Assembly (NCBI RefSeq): GCF_008831285.2
Contig: NW_022204507.1
Coordinates: 3,382,517-3,446,516, forward strand
Source: Nymphaea colorata
Lineage: Eukaryota; Streptophyta; Magnoliopsida; Nymphaeales; Nymphaeaceae
Length of the DNA: 64,000 bases
Direction: 5' to 3'
The notes under the pieces are model-generated. The model saw nothing but the letters and a program-made list of their open reading frames with translations, was not told the origin of the DNA and did not search any database. The position numbers were made by a program, and so were the translations under genes. Positions 47,400 through 59,879 of the stretch are shown in pieces. The stretch's first letter is position 1; each line of letters begins with the position of its first letter.

Positions 47400-48417
47400 T
47401 TGATTACTTTGGATCCCGGAACCTTTAGGTGCTTCAACTGTGGTATATGTAGAAGAAGATGGTACAGAGAACTGGCGGAAGGGCCTATCAAATCATCCCT
47501 CCCTTGCAGCTTGGATTACCAGCTTTCCTGTAGCTATCGCCTGGCCGCTTCCCGATCAGATAGCATGCACCACCTTGCCAAAAGAAAAAGATAGAACATG
47601 AGACTTCTGGAACTCAAGCCCCTTCATTCGGAGGTAACCACAGACTCGAGGATCACTTGTGCCTGCCCGAATTCCTAAAGAATTGCTATTTTGTTTTGTC
47701 TTTTCAAAAGTACTAATGACATACAATTTTTGGTATCCAGGCCTAGATCTGGTCGAAGAAGCACTAGTTTACCCAGTCCATTCCAATGCTACAAGGGTAC
47801 GAGAGGACCGAGCGAAAATGACCGAACAGTTTTCAGGTCCCTTTCACGAATGGAAAAAGATGGTGAGTGGATTCCACATGCTCAACCGGAGACCTGCGCA
47901 GAGAAAGGTCCTTTTGGCAGAGAAAGATGTATCGACAGAAACTTCGATGAAGAGCTTGAGACAACAGACATTGCATTGGAACCTCTCGACAGCTCCCGTT
48001 CTCCGAAGATCAAAATTGGGGTTCCCAATGCTTGGCTTCCGAAACAAAGGCTTTGGAGACATAGATTCAAGACAAGTCTTCGTGGAAGGCCCGGGCCACG
48101 TTAGAGGGGATTTCTGTTTCGCAAAGCGGTCTAAGACAGAGGGCAGTATTTTCTTCTCTTCGTGAGAACTTCTAGATCGGAGTCAAGCACAAGAGGTGTC
48201 GAACTTTCCTGCATGAGCTACTGCTCAAGTCGAGCTCTAGTTAAGTCAGGCATCCAGCATGAGCGTCCCGCAAAGCCCGCTGGATTGGATAGTCTCATTG
48301 GTCTGTTGGGTCAGAAGGTCTTGCTTCCTATTTGTTAATTAATTTCTAGTCCACACTTCAGGCAGATAAAGCAGATACTAAAGCTATTCCTGTCAATCGA
48401 GTAGGTGATTTTGGATA
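47400..48417 (+). other. Probable nuclear insertion of mitochondrial DNA (NUMT) ending in nad5
   Basis: At 48364-48414 the frame LQADKADTKAIPVNRVGDFG matches the plant mitochondrial NADH dehydrogenase subunit 5 segment LQADKA..KA..VNRVGDFG. It is followed at once by a stop and by unrelated sequence. The preceding kilobase differs from its AT-rich surroundings: balanced composition and a style typical of plant mitochondrial intergenic DNA, with a 168-codon open frame (47659-48165) that I do not recognise. The left limit is a guess based on composition change near 47400. The nad5 identification rests on about 20 residues. Confidence 0.45.
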
Positions 48418-49318
48418 GTTTTGAACTAACCATGGACTTGTTTCATATCTCTCAGCCTGACAAATGATGATTGAGACTAGATTCGGCCAATGTTGGATCT
48501 ACTCAGAAGATCCACGACAAAACAAACCATGGATCTCTAATCCACAAATTTCAAATCTGTGTGGAGTGAAATCCATGGATTAGAAATCGAGCCACCCCCA
48601 TCTGATCACTTGTGCGGATCTCACATTATCGACCTATCTCCTGCCATGGCCCTTTCTCCAACCTAAAACCAACTATAAGAAATGATTCTCAAAATCTTTC
48701 AAAAAGCAATTGAAACTATCGGCTGTCCATGGCCCTTTCTTTCCACCAAAGAACACTACAAAAATAAACTGTTGGCAATGCAATGGTTTCAGAAATGGCT
48801 TTTTGAGAGAGAGAAAGAGAGAGATGTTGAAGCTCAGTCGATGGAGATGAGAGCTCCAAGCCCTCTTTAGACACTACCTTTAACACTCCTAAGTGCAGGG
48901 AACTTCAACACTTTCGATGAGCCTGAGGATTTCAAGAAAGAGAAATAAAAACCATCGGCACTGTTGATGATTTCAGACAGAGAGAGAGAGAAGGAGAGGG
49001 AGGGAGGGAGAGGGACAGAGGGAGGGAGGGAGGGAGAGGGGAGAGGGAGGGAAATGACTTGCCTGACCATCTCCAAGTATATCTGCAGACACTTGAAAAG
49101 AGGAATCTCACCCACAAAACATGCCCTTCGTCTGTGATGATGAAGAGATCAGTAAAAAAAAAAAAAACAGCCACCACCACTGAAAAGAGAGAGCTCAGCG
49201 ATAGAAGATGCCCTTTGCTTATGATGACGAGGAGATCGGGAAAAAAAGACACTGCCATGGCCAGGGCCGAGAGAGAGAGAGAGAGGGCAAGGATGCAAGC
49301 TTTGCATTACCAAACACG
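48418..49318. other. Spacer with a long GA/GGGA tract
   Basis: GA and GGGA repeats at 48979-49050 give a strongly G-rich plus strand. A similar short GA run lies at 49270-49287. The overlapping frames on both strands (48867-49258, 49059-49397) arise from this composition. Confidence 0.6.
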
Positions 49319-50407
49319 GTTTCTAAAGGGTGAACAACGAGCTGAGCACGGCCCGTTAAACCTCGACTCAAAATCGAGTTCAAGCCAACTATTTTAATAA
49401 ACGAGCCAAACTCGAGCTCATTTCTCAACTCTTTTTTTAGTTGATCCGAGTTCAAATTCATTGAACTCGAATGTTTTAAGCTCGACTCGCCTTGAGCAAA
49501 AGTAGTAGTTATTTTCTTTTTTCCATTTCACATTTCATGCCATCCCATGGTTCTCTCTCTTCTCTTTCTTCTTCAATGCTTCATCCAAATGAAAAGCATC
49601 TCATCCAAATGCCCAATATCACCGTTGCCCTCTCATTTGCTGCTGCAAAGCCTGTCAAGGTACGTCTCTCTCTCTCTCTCTCTCTCTCACTCTAAGTCGA
49701 GGGTCGCTCATTGGAGCGAGGGTTTCTTCAAAACCCTTGATCCAACAAACGTGGTTTCAGAACACCTTCGCTCGCAGCGAGTGAGGGATGAAACCCTTGT
49801 TCACTGGAGCTTTGGAATATAAAACCCTCATTCGCTGGAGTGAGGGTTTCTTTCTTCAAAACCTTGCTCCAACAAGCAAGGGTTTCAAAACACCCTCGTT
49901 CGCAGCGAGTGAGGGATGAAACCCTCGCTCAGCAAAGCAAAGGGTTTCAAATCAATCTGAAAACCTCACACAGCAAGGGCTTTCAGATTAGTCAGAAACC
50001 CTCGCTCAGCAAAGGGTGGCGCTGGAGCGAGGGCTTTGGGTTCATGAAACCCTCGTTCCAGCAAGCGATCTGAAACCTTCATTCAGCGCTGAGCATGAGC
50101 GAGAGTTCCTTGAAAACCCAAAACTTAAAATCCAAATATCTCATATGATTTCTCTTTTTCTGCATATACTCTGCTTCATCTCTTCCATAGCAGCAGCATG
50201 CTTGCTTCCATATTTTGCCATAGCATATAAATGACACACTTATATACTAGTTAAATGAGCTCGAGCTCTGACACGCTTGATTGAGCCGAGCTTGAGTTGA
50301 CATTATAAACTTGATTCGAGCTCGAGTTGTGCAATATAGAAGGCGAGCGGAGTTCGAGCTGACCAAGCTTGGGCTCGACTCAGCTCATGTTCACCCATAC
50401 TAGAAAC
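49319..50407. mobile_element. GAGCTC-rich element with long terminal inverted repeat (copy 3)
   Basis: The left end GTTTCTAAAGGGTGAACA and the right end TGTTCACCCATACTAGAAAC are inverted complements with a 2-base length difference. The complementarity continues inward (GAGCTGAG / CTCAGCTC). About 120 bases at each end are made of GAGCTCGAGTCG-type words, as in the elements at 8595 and 18591. The interior is distinct: 49700-50110 has about ten GAGCGAGGGTTTC / GAAACCCTCGCTC words in alternating orientation. No clear target duplication. No transposase frame. Confidence 0.68.
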
Positions 50408-50599
50408 GACGTTTTTGAAATCCTTGGATCTAAGATCCAAGTATTAAAAATCAACTCCGGATCCGTAGATCTGAAGCTATCAAATGGAACCTAGATTCAA
50501 ATATGAGTTCAAAATTGCTTTGCTTAATAAACGGCTGGGAGGTGCAGTCTCTCAATTTGTTCAACAAAATTTAAAAAATGTACAGAAAAAATAACCAAC

Positions 50600-52105
50600 A
50601 CAGACACCTTTAAGGAGTCAACCATTCAACAGAAGAATGCAAATCAAAGCAGCGATGCGAGACTTTCACTACCTCAAATGCAGGATTGCAATGCACCAGA
50701 ACAAAAATCTTCCTTGAAAAAACATGATCCCCAGATCCATGAGGCACTTAATCAACCTCTTTCGTGCAGTGAAACCAGGCGTTCCTCCAGCCTATGGGAG
50801 CCGCTGAAATGCCAACCACCCCAATAAATCATGGTAGGCTACAAAGAATTCCAACTTAGATCTACTTGGCACCCTAACATAGTCTGACTGGGACATAACT
50901 AACTCCAGAATCAAAAACCCTGCATCCACGCTTCTTCACCCAGTACCCTACCTTATGAGAGTCTCCAATCCATCTGCAGGCAGAGTGTATGATCAAACTG
51001 CAACCATCAAATGATGGCTAAGGATCATGATGAATGCCAGAATCCAACCAAGCCAAAGTCTCCTACTTACTCGCCAACCCCCAACATGCATTTATCATCA
51101 ATTGTTTAACAATCTTCCCACAAAGGTTTGCATTGAACATATTTCTGCACTACGTCCCCATCATGGACTCTTTTATTCCTTCATAGCCAGAGCTTCCAGA
51201 TAACCTTTGGAAAACATAAACACCATCCCCTTCTAGCTAAATTTAATGCACCAGCACCAGGACTCATAAGGACTATCGTAGACTATTTGAATTTCACCAT
51301 TACATTAGACTTGCAAACGATGACTTTCCTGACGGATCACGCCAAAGACCAATGAATGAACACATGGCCTATCAATTCCTCTTCCTTCTCACGAAGAGAG
51401 CACCGATTGGCAAGGGGACTCCAAAATTTTATATGTGATCTTGGGTGAGAGTCCTGCCTTTCAGAGCAATATACGATGTCCACTTTGTGCACTCCATTGA
51501 GTCATTTCTATATACTATGGCTCCCCTCATATGCCTCACAATCTTCACTTTAATGCGCTCATATATATACACTCAATTCAGAGTTTCAGACTACTCACAA
51601 CCGAATCAGACCATAACAAAGTGTCTCTATTTGTTACCAAACAAACACTCCTCATAGCTAAAGGAATCCAAAGACCCAAAAGCCTTCCACATCCCAAGAA
51701 TTCTATGAGTGAATCACCCCCACCAGCTTCTGCCTATAGTTCACAGATGTTGGAGGTTCCAAACATTGAAGAAAGTAGGATAGCAGACCCCAACCGCACT
51801 GTTCTGGTCAGACGTTAATCACCTTCTAAGAGACAAGATGAGAAATTTCCTCCCATCCCCACATGAGACCTGCAACCAAAGGCTATGGTTGCACAAATAC
51901 TTCTGTCAGCAAAAGTATCACCGTAAGGAGTCCATTAACTTGGCCTTGATTGCCAACTAGATCATCCAAGCATTATTAAGGCTACTCAAATCTTTCAAAC
52001 CAGCCCCATCGTCCTCTAAAGGTAAGCACATGGAGAACCACCTCACTGCCTGATGCCTCCCATCTGTTGAATCACCCCAAATGAACCTACTACAGGTTCT
52101 CTGGG
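50600..52105 (-). mobile_element. LINE-1 (non-LTR) remnant, 3' part of ORF2
   Basis: On the minus strand near 52105 the sequence gives FIWGDSTDGRHQAVRW followed by CLPLEDDGAGLKDLSSLNNA. This matches the plant L1 block after the RT palm (F(L)WG..., W..VC.PK..GGLG(I)(R)DL...N.A). Near 51450-51350, KGRTLTQDHI, NRCSLREKEEELIGHVFIHW form the zf-RVT motif, and PKVIWKLWL with RNKRVHDG near 51210 matches the region after it. Stops and frameshifts are frequent. The RT catalytic core and ORF1 are absent. Confidence 0.83.
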
Positions 52106-53660
52106 TGTTGTCTAATTAGGCCTTTAGTTATACCAATTGTCCTAGTTTATAGCCTTTCTATAGCATGTACCAAACTGTGCTAAGAGTTGGTTAAAAATGA
52201 CTATTTTACCCTTCTTAAATGGGATATTTAACTGATTCTTCCAAAAGAATGTCGAATATAAGGGCCATGAACTACACCAAAGCAAATCATACATCATAGG
52301 TATCTAACTCCAGTATCTATATCACTCAAGTCATCATCACATAGAAAATGAACATTTTGCTCCCAATCAACTCATTTTATCCATTTTCTCTGGCTTCGCA
52401 AATAACTATTGAAGTCCTGAGAATTGTATTACTAAGCAATTGGGGTTATTTCCATTTGTATAAGTCAATGGAAAGACCCAAAAAGTTTATTAGCTTACAT
52501 TTGGTCAGAAAAGATCTAGAAATAGGTAATTTCCCTAATTTTTCAATCATTTCTTGTCATCAAAACACATGCAGACTTGACTAGACCCATGATAAGATCT
52601 CCTCAGCATGAGCATATTATCTCCAGCTCCATTTCCATTTTTTAAGTTTCAATTCTAGTGTTAGGACAATCATTTTAAGAAATGACACCATGTTTTTCCC
52701 ATTTCCTCATGTATGATCATCATTTTCCACTGATTCGAGTGAGTTAGACCAAATTGAGTTACGATCAGATTCTTAAGTGCATGAACTGACTATTCTTGCT
52801 TTCAATTCAGTAAATCTGTTTAAGATTGAGCACACATTGTAGATTTTCAGTCGCTCATGTAGTGTTCATATCTAGACATTGTCATAGTAACTTTTGAACT
52901 GATTTTTGAGAGATATGGAATACCAATTTTCAATTTGAGTGCACCGATTGATTAAAATGTCACTTAATAAGAGTACCAGTGTGCTTAGTGCTCCTACACA
53001 AGCTCAAAATCTCCATTTCCCATTATACCCTTACCATTTCCATTTACATGTTCAAATACAATTTTGTCAATTTTAGAAAATGTAATTTTCCAAAGGCAAA
53101 TTGAGTAACCTTTTAGTGAAATTTGGCACGCCCACAAATTTAATCTCAAAAGCACCTCAGGAAGTCTTTTTAACTCTCAAAAATTTTCACCATGACCAAA
53201 TACCTCATACATGGAGGTTTTGAACTGAGCTTTTAAAAAATGATTTCAAATGTAGGAGCCAACCATAGAAAACCAGGGTCAAACTTACCCTATTTACACA
53301 TCTAATACCTAGACTAAGTTGTCGCAACCATGTCAAATGACTATTTTGTCCCTAATGTAAGAAAATCTTAGAAATCTTAGTAATGATTTAAAACAAACAT
53401 AAATCGGGTAATTGTTAGCTCTACAAGTCTCTAAGAGTAGTTAAAGTCATCTGACCAACCATTTTTACCTGTTTAAGTCAGCTTTCCCTATAAGTCAGCT
53501 CACCAGAACCGAGAACTACAATTTTTAAATCGACTATATAACATTAAGTCTAACCAAATTCAAGATAGGTTTGCTTTAGTGGAAAAAAATTATTATTTTA
53601 CTTACTTTGAGTTACCAAGCTCACATTTTATTTTCAAAGTTATTCGCAGATTTCCACTAG
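52106..53660. other. AT-rich intergenic sequence
   Basis: No supported feature. Confidence 0.6.
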
Positions 53661-53669
53661 GCCACTCTC

Positions 53670-54240
53670 TCCCCTATTTAGCATTGTTCGAATTAAGTTA
53701 TAGTGCAACCGAGTTGAGTTAGCTCAAACCAAACTAGAATCATATTTATCATTTATAAATTTATCCTCCCTTAGTTCGGTTTGAGTTTATTCATCTTGGT
53801 TTGAGTTCAATTTTGTTCCAAAGGTCCAAACTTCACTCTTTTTCTTGTTTTTAAGGCATTTGCGCTCAACCTAGTCGAGTGAGCTGAAACCGAGCTAGGA
53901 TCATGTTTATCATGTATAAATCTATCTTATTTTAGTTTGGTTTGAGTTCATTTATGAAGCCATCTGAGTTCATTTTAGTTTGGAAGGTCCTAAAGTTAAT
54001 TTTCTTTCTCTCTCTCTCCCTCTCTCTCTTTTTTTTTTTTTTGGATTTAAGCTGAATTTGACCTCAACCTAATAGAGTGAGCTATAATTGAGCCAAAATC
54101 ATATTTATCATGTATGAATCTATCTTTTCTTAGTTTTTGGGTTTGAGTTTATTCATACCCAATTTGAGTTCAATTCAGTATTGAAGGTCCGGAACTCATT
54201 CATAATACTTGCTTCACTCTGTAAACATCTATCAAGCCTA
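53670..54240. repeat. Three diverged tandem units of about 160-200 bp
   Basis: Each unit has a GAG(T/C)(T/G)GAG...CATATTTATCAT(T/G)TAT core (at 53741, 53902, 54100) and then TTAGTTT(G)GTTTGAGTT and a GAAGGTCC-type end. Spacing is 161 and 198 bases; the third unit carries a CT/T-run insertion. Confidence 0.8.
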
Positions 54241-57110
54241 ATTCAGTTAACTCAGAGCAAAACTTTCTGATCTTTCAACATATCCTTACCAGTAAATGGC
54301 TGATCTAAGGCCCGCAACTCAACTAGTGAAGATGACGATCATAACCTAATTTTTGAAAACCTTCTATGTTTCTCTTTATATATATGACATTCACAGCTTG
54401 TAAATTTTAGAAAATTTGATTTTTAGAAGAATGTTGGAGGGTTTTTTAGTCATATTTTAACTAAAGTCAAATAGGCATATAGGCTGGTCTAATCAGATTT
54501 GCCAAACTCACCCGGAGCTTCAGAATTACACATAGGGACACAACAGTCATTTTCTTTTAAGCCATATTATTCTACACAATCATAGGACATATGTCTCATA
54601 TACATTAGTTTATGGCTTTCTTTGATTCCTAGAGCTTTAAGCAAAGTCAAATCCATGATTTATGCTTATTTGAGTTCAAAATCTACACAAGGAGTAAACC
54701 AATCAATTTTTTTCTAATCCATATTTTCTACATGAACCTAGGATTATATGTCATATATACTTAACGTCATCAAGTTTGTCATTATTAAATCAACAAAGCT
54801 CCAACTTGAAATCATTTCAAACACATAATAGATGGTCCAAATCTTCACCCAAGGGTAAAAGTCATTTCATTTTAAATCTCTTACCCATGCCCAAGGGTAA
54901 AACAACAATTTCATCTGCAATAATGTCATTTTGCACTTAGTCTATATGCTAGATATACCTGACGTTATGGTATTTGAAGCATCAATTACAATGTTTACAT
55001 CAACATTTTTAGATCTACGAACTATTGTCTAGAATTCGAATCCAAATCTCTTAAGATCCATTTTATAGAAACTTTCTATGGATTTAGATCTTGATCTGAA
55101 TCTTAGATCCATGCCCATACCTATCATCTAGAATCTTCTATGAATATCATGATTTGAATCTCAGAACCATATCCCAAACCAAGATCGAAATGCATAAATG
55201 TACATATATGAAAAAAATATCACAGTTGATTTTGAACACTATGCGAGATGTCAATCCAAATAGTTGCTATAGATTCATGCAAACCTCTAAGTAGAGTGCT
55301 TTGGCTCAGAACCATTTAATAGTGTTGTGTGCATTACGACTTAGAATTGAGAGTGATTTATTCATGTTCACTTACATTTAGAATCCCATATAACCCCTTT
55401 CAATTTAAGCATTGATTGAAAACAAATGTTTGTTTCTCCCATGGTTTTAACTCTCCATCTTTGGCAACATCGTATTAGAGTTCATTGATTGTGCATGTGC
55501 GTGCTCATGAATTTCAAAATTTACCTTCACCTATATGGCCGCTTGGCCTAGATGGAGCCGCTCAAGAGGTTCATCTCCTGGCTCCTCCATAGTGCACTAG
55601 ACATCACTCCCCAAATTCTGCGTGGAACAATTAATGCCCTCCACCTTGGTGCCCTTTGCCAACTAGGGAGGGAAGTTGGGGTGCATAAAGGAAACCTGGC
55701 CAATAAATAGCTAGGGCCCGACCTGCCCAATGCCATGTAGGACCAGCCAGTGGCCAAGGATGCCACTAGCAGACCCCAGAGATTGCCACATGGCATGGGT
55801 ATGCCAGCTGATCCAAATTCATCCTTTTTTTTTACCACATTTGATCACTTAGAGGGCTGATTTGCTGCCCTAGGCTATCAGCCCAGCTTCTAGGATGACT
55901 CAGACTGAGCTGGCCACCGTGGACCCCGCCACTATAGCAACATGCCACCTGAGGTTTGACCCAAACTTCTAGCTTCTTAGGACACACACATTCTCCGCCA
56001 TTGACTACCTACGTTGCCATTATTGGCCCAACCAAACCAAGGGCCGTGCTCCTCTCCCAGTCACTTGCTCAAGGCACTGCCCCAGCCAGTCCATGTGGTG
56101 CTAGCTCCTTAAGCTGGCCTTTCTTTGTGCAGGCTCTAGCCTAGCGCCCAGTTAGCCCCCACACCTTCCACCTTGGCACCACATCAGCATCACATTGTCC
56201 CATGTCAACATGGCACCCTCTACTTTCTCTCTCTTATTTAATAAGTTCATTTATTCCTGCATTAATGTTGTCTCGTTTCTTGTTCTGAACTACTTGTATG
56301 GGGCCAGTGCCCCACTTGAAACCGGTGACCATTGCCTGAATTCCACTGCCCATCCAAACACTGCCATAGCTATCAGTCCACAGTAGCATCTCTACCACCC
56401 ACAGGTGGAGCTCTCCCAATGAGAGGAGCCACTCTTCCAGCAACCCACACGTCACTCCAACGAGCTTTCTGGTGAATCATGGGATGCTAGCTACCCCATC
56501 ACCACCCACAAAAACCTCACCACCGGCAAGCTCTTCCTGAGCAGGCTCCACCTCTGCCGCAGCTCTGAGAACACCACTGCCACTCCTCTTTTTCTGGTTG
56601 GTTGGGTTAGTCACCAAATGAGAGAGAATTTTTATTTAAATGTTGCAATGCATGCATTTTCCCTTCTCAAAAGCTTATTAGGGACAGATTCATTATTATA
56701 GATGGGATCCACCCTTACATAATGAATAATTGGTTGAGATGATCCACTGATCTTCTTCCATTTCAATCTATATTTCTCGTAACTTTCTGTAGTTTCTTTT
56801 GAGAGAGGTGGTCAAGGAGGTTAGAAGCCATGCCTTCAACCCCTTTGATGTAAAAATCCCAGCCATAAACTATCACTGTTCATGTGTTATGTGGCCCTTT
56901 ACTCAATCATTTTAATTCAAAAAGCAACATTTACGTATATATACGAATGTGTGTATATATATATATATATATAATCTCATATGAAAATGGCTATTATTCT
57001 TTCAAGATTAGGTTAAGGGTCACATCCTTAAGCTAATCTAAAGGAGATTGCTTCCAACATTGAATCTTGATGGCTCAAAACTACAAGATTTATCCAATTG
57101 AAAATTTGAA
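54241..57110. other. Intergenic; AT-rich then GC-richer from 55530
   Basis: 54241-55500 is AT-rich with no frame. 55530-56600 is GC-richer (many GGCCA/TGGCC and CCACC words) and holds several unremarkable frames on both strands. A (TA)n run lies at 56950-56973. No domain recognised. Confidence 0.5.
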
Positions 57111-58804
57111 ATCAGGCTGATTGAGTGTATATATATGCATTTTTAAAACCTAGAATTTGATTTTTCAAAGGATCTTAGAACATCAAGTTTGAGATCCTAA
57201 AATACTTGTTTCAGCTCAAATGAAGCAACTAATTTGTCAATGTCTATGAAATTAGACCGAATCCCTAGTCTTGCCTAATCAGCACTGTAGAGAGTAGCTT
57301 CTACTATGGCTGATATTCATGATTTTGACTTCACATTTTTCAATTTTGCAATTAGTTTGGTTTTCAAATTAATACATCACAAAATTTCAGCCAAAAGCTG
57401 TAATTAAAATTCAAAAACTGGCAAAAAATTTTTGTCAAATTCTCTCAACATACTATACTAATTTGCATAGCCTTGAGATTTAAACCAAATTTGGAGTAAA
57501 CATTGCTTCTAATGGAAAAATAGATGTATATATTCAAAATATGCATATATGTTTCATCAATTTCAAGATTTAATCTATCAAATTACATTTTACTTTGAAG
57601 TCAGATCTCCAAAGTAGGCATTTCTTAATTTGCAACCATTAAATCAGTACGTGGTCTGTTTTATAATCATTTTAACATGAGGAAGTGGAGGTTTTCGACG
57701 TTTTTCCCATTCTAAAACTGGGATTTTTCATTCAATTTTCAGATTTCACTTTCAAGTTTAAGAATTTTATCTATGTCAAGCTTATGTACTGCATTGTAGT
57801 AGTTATACTTGATCCAATACCAAGTATAGCCTAGACATTGTACTACATATCCAATTTAATATAAATTTGTTATTTATTTCATGAATGCATGTATGATGGA
57901 ATAAAAAATTAACACGTGTAGATGCATGGAGAGATAGTGAGAGTGAAGTAAAACTAAGTTCAAAATTTTGAATTTACTTTAAACTAAGTTCGAAATTTCT
58001 GAATTTACTTTCAACTAAGTTCAAAATTTTGATCCAAGATTGCATATCAACTTCAAGTTCATGAACTAAAACTCCAATTTTCAACTATTTACAAATCAAA
58101 TCCTCAATTTACAAATATAATTTCCTACCAAATTTCTTAAACTCTCAAATTTTTAGATCAAATCAATGGTCCCAACTAGAATCAATTTTGAACAATTTTC
58201 AATTTTGCCAAAATTCAAAAGAATTTGCCCAAATTTCTAAAACAAGTTGAATTTCTAAATAACTTGTCAAAACCAATTAGATTTTCAAATAACTTGTTTA
58301 AAATCCATTTCATTTTATCTAAAACAAGGTCAAAACGTTGGTTGTTCAAAATTTAGTTCAAATGAACTTCAAAATCAAATTTCAAACCCTTATGCACAAA
58401 CATCTATAATGCATCAATCAAATGGCTTGTAAAACTTTTGAGAAATGATTAGTCTTAGGTCCAATTATCCATGTTAAAGGTGGGGAGACATGGTTAGACC
58501 TCGTACCAATAGGTGGATCCCTTTCTCTTGCAATTTTTCCAATATCCAAATCTCAAATTTTTGGCTTCAAGCTACTCCCATTCAGGGGAGGGGAGCAAAT
58601 AGATGGCATGCCTAGGGGGACCCATTATAGTTCATCTAAGGATTTTTTAGGTCATGTACAAGTCATTTTAACATTGCTGGACATCAATTGCATGCAAACC
58701 TTTCATGACCATACCTACCGGCATCATGCATATTGTATTGCAGAGGAAGAAGGCGGAGAAAAAGAGAAACTTCTAGTTGGGTGTCACCGGATCAAGTTAC
58801 TAAG
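57111..58804. repeat. Segmental duplication D, right copy (direct repeat of 1-2042)
   Basis: Matches the left copy from its first base to the site where Copia-1 sits in the left copy, where this copy continues uninterrupted (CAAGTTACTAAGAAAAAGTG). Around 57950-58030 the AACTAAGTTCAAAATTT...GAATTTACTTT unit of about 32 bases occurs three times where the left copy has 390 other bases. Around 58531-58578 it has unique sequence where the left copy has a local repeat. Confidence 0.92.
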
Positions 58805-59240
58805 AAAAAGTGGCACCATACTCTCAAGAGGAACAACTTGATGGTATTTGGAGCAATGTTGTAAAAGGCAATAAGATGAGGCGACACGTTCAGCCTCTCA
58901 TGAGGAGAGGGGAGGTGAGGCGTTAGTTGAAGTGTAGCTTCACAGACAAGTTTGTGAATTATATAATATTTATAAAAATAACATTTGTGGTACACTTGAC
59001 TTCATTCACCAAGTTAGTGTGCAAAGAAGTTCGTGGTTTAACTCTACGTCTATATAAGTGTTCACTACAACCGCTGTGGTTGCACAGGCAGCAGCTAGCA
59101 AGAAGGGTTTTGCACAAACATTCGAACAAGGGTCCTAAATTCTTCACCGCAGCCATGCATAATGGTATCGATGGGCAGAAGGTGAAGTTAACAGGCACCA
59201 TAATCTGTCCGCTCGCTCTGTTTCATATCTGTATCTCCAA
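58805..59240. other. Spacer with possible promoter
   Basis: Contains CTATATAAG at about 59051, a TATA-like box roughly 90 bases before the first ATG of the small frame at 58927-59286. No other landmark. Confidence 0.35.
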
Positions 59241-59633
59241 TTGCTATTATCACAGCTCGTTATCTTCATCAACTTTGCCGTCATGATTTCTTTCTATTCT
59301 CCTCCTCCTTCTTCTTGTTCTTCAAGGTTTTTGACCAGTGATAGGTTCAACTACTTCTTTGGTTGGACTTGTTTTGCAGTCCCTGCTCGCTTTAATAAAG
59401 ACGACGATATCTGCAGGAAAGATCCTTGTGTATGCATTGAGTATGCTAATGACGCCCTTCGCTGCACCAAGAAACCTGTAGGTAAGAGACTCAAACTTTT
59501 GTTTGGATCTCAAGAACAAACATGCATTGTTTTGCTTCCTTCAAAATGCCAATTTTCTTCAATGAAAATCAGAAGAGTGTACGGGTATTTCGATTCAGAG
59601 AGAGAGAGAGTTGTTTCCATGAGAAAATCCTAA
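59241..59633 (+). CDS. Unrecognised 130-residue frame, cysteine-rich middle
   Basis: The frame has a hydrophobic N-terminal stretch (MLLSQLVIFINFAVMISFY) and then a cysteine-bearing part, DDDICRKDPCVCIEYANDAL followed by RCTKKPVGKR, in which a GTAAG after CCTGTAG could be a splice donor. A CAG at about 59376-59378 before TCCCTGC could be an acceptor, so the true exon may be 59379-59483. No family is recognised. The TATA-like box at about 59051 and the position between two duplicated segments are the only context. It could be a small secreted cysteine-rich peptide gene, but the splice pattern is not proven. Confidence 0.25.
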   Translation: MLLSQLVIFINFAVMISFYSPPPSSCSSRFLTSDRFNYFFGWTCFAVPARFNKDDDICRKDPCVCIEYANDALRCTKKPVGKRLKLLFGSQEQTCIVLLPSKCQFSSMKIRRVYGYFDSERERVVSMRKS

Positions 59634-59879
59634 GAGGAAGAGGGGAAGACAGGAACAGGTCAAATTAGCCTCTACAATGGCACCCTTAATTCCAGATCAC
59701 CACTCTTCAATACCATCAGGACAATATTCTTCAAGATGACGTGGTCAATACATGAAACCCAGCCTGACCTGTTGTGCTACCCATCATTTAGAGAGAGAGA
59801 GAGAGAGAGATTTTTACTTATATTTAGTAATATTTCTGCATGCTACAATCAGCTTTTGTTACCAATTTCCCGAACACAC

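Noticed and set aside
47659-48165. 168-codon frame as a nuclear gene
   Set aside because: No family match, a second overlapping frame of similar length, and adjacency to a nad5-like segment favour organellar DNA.
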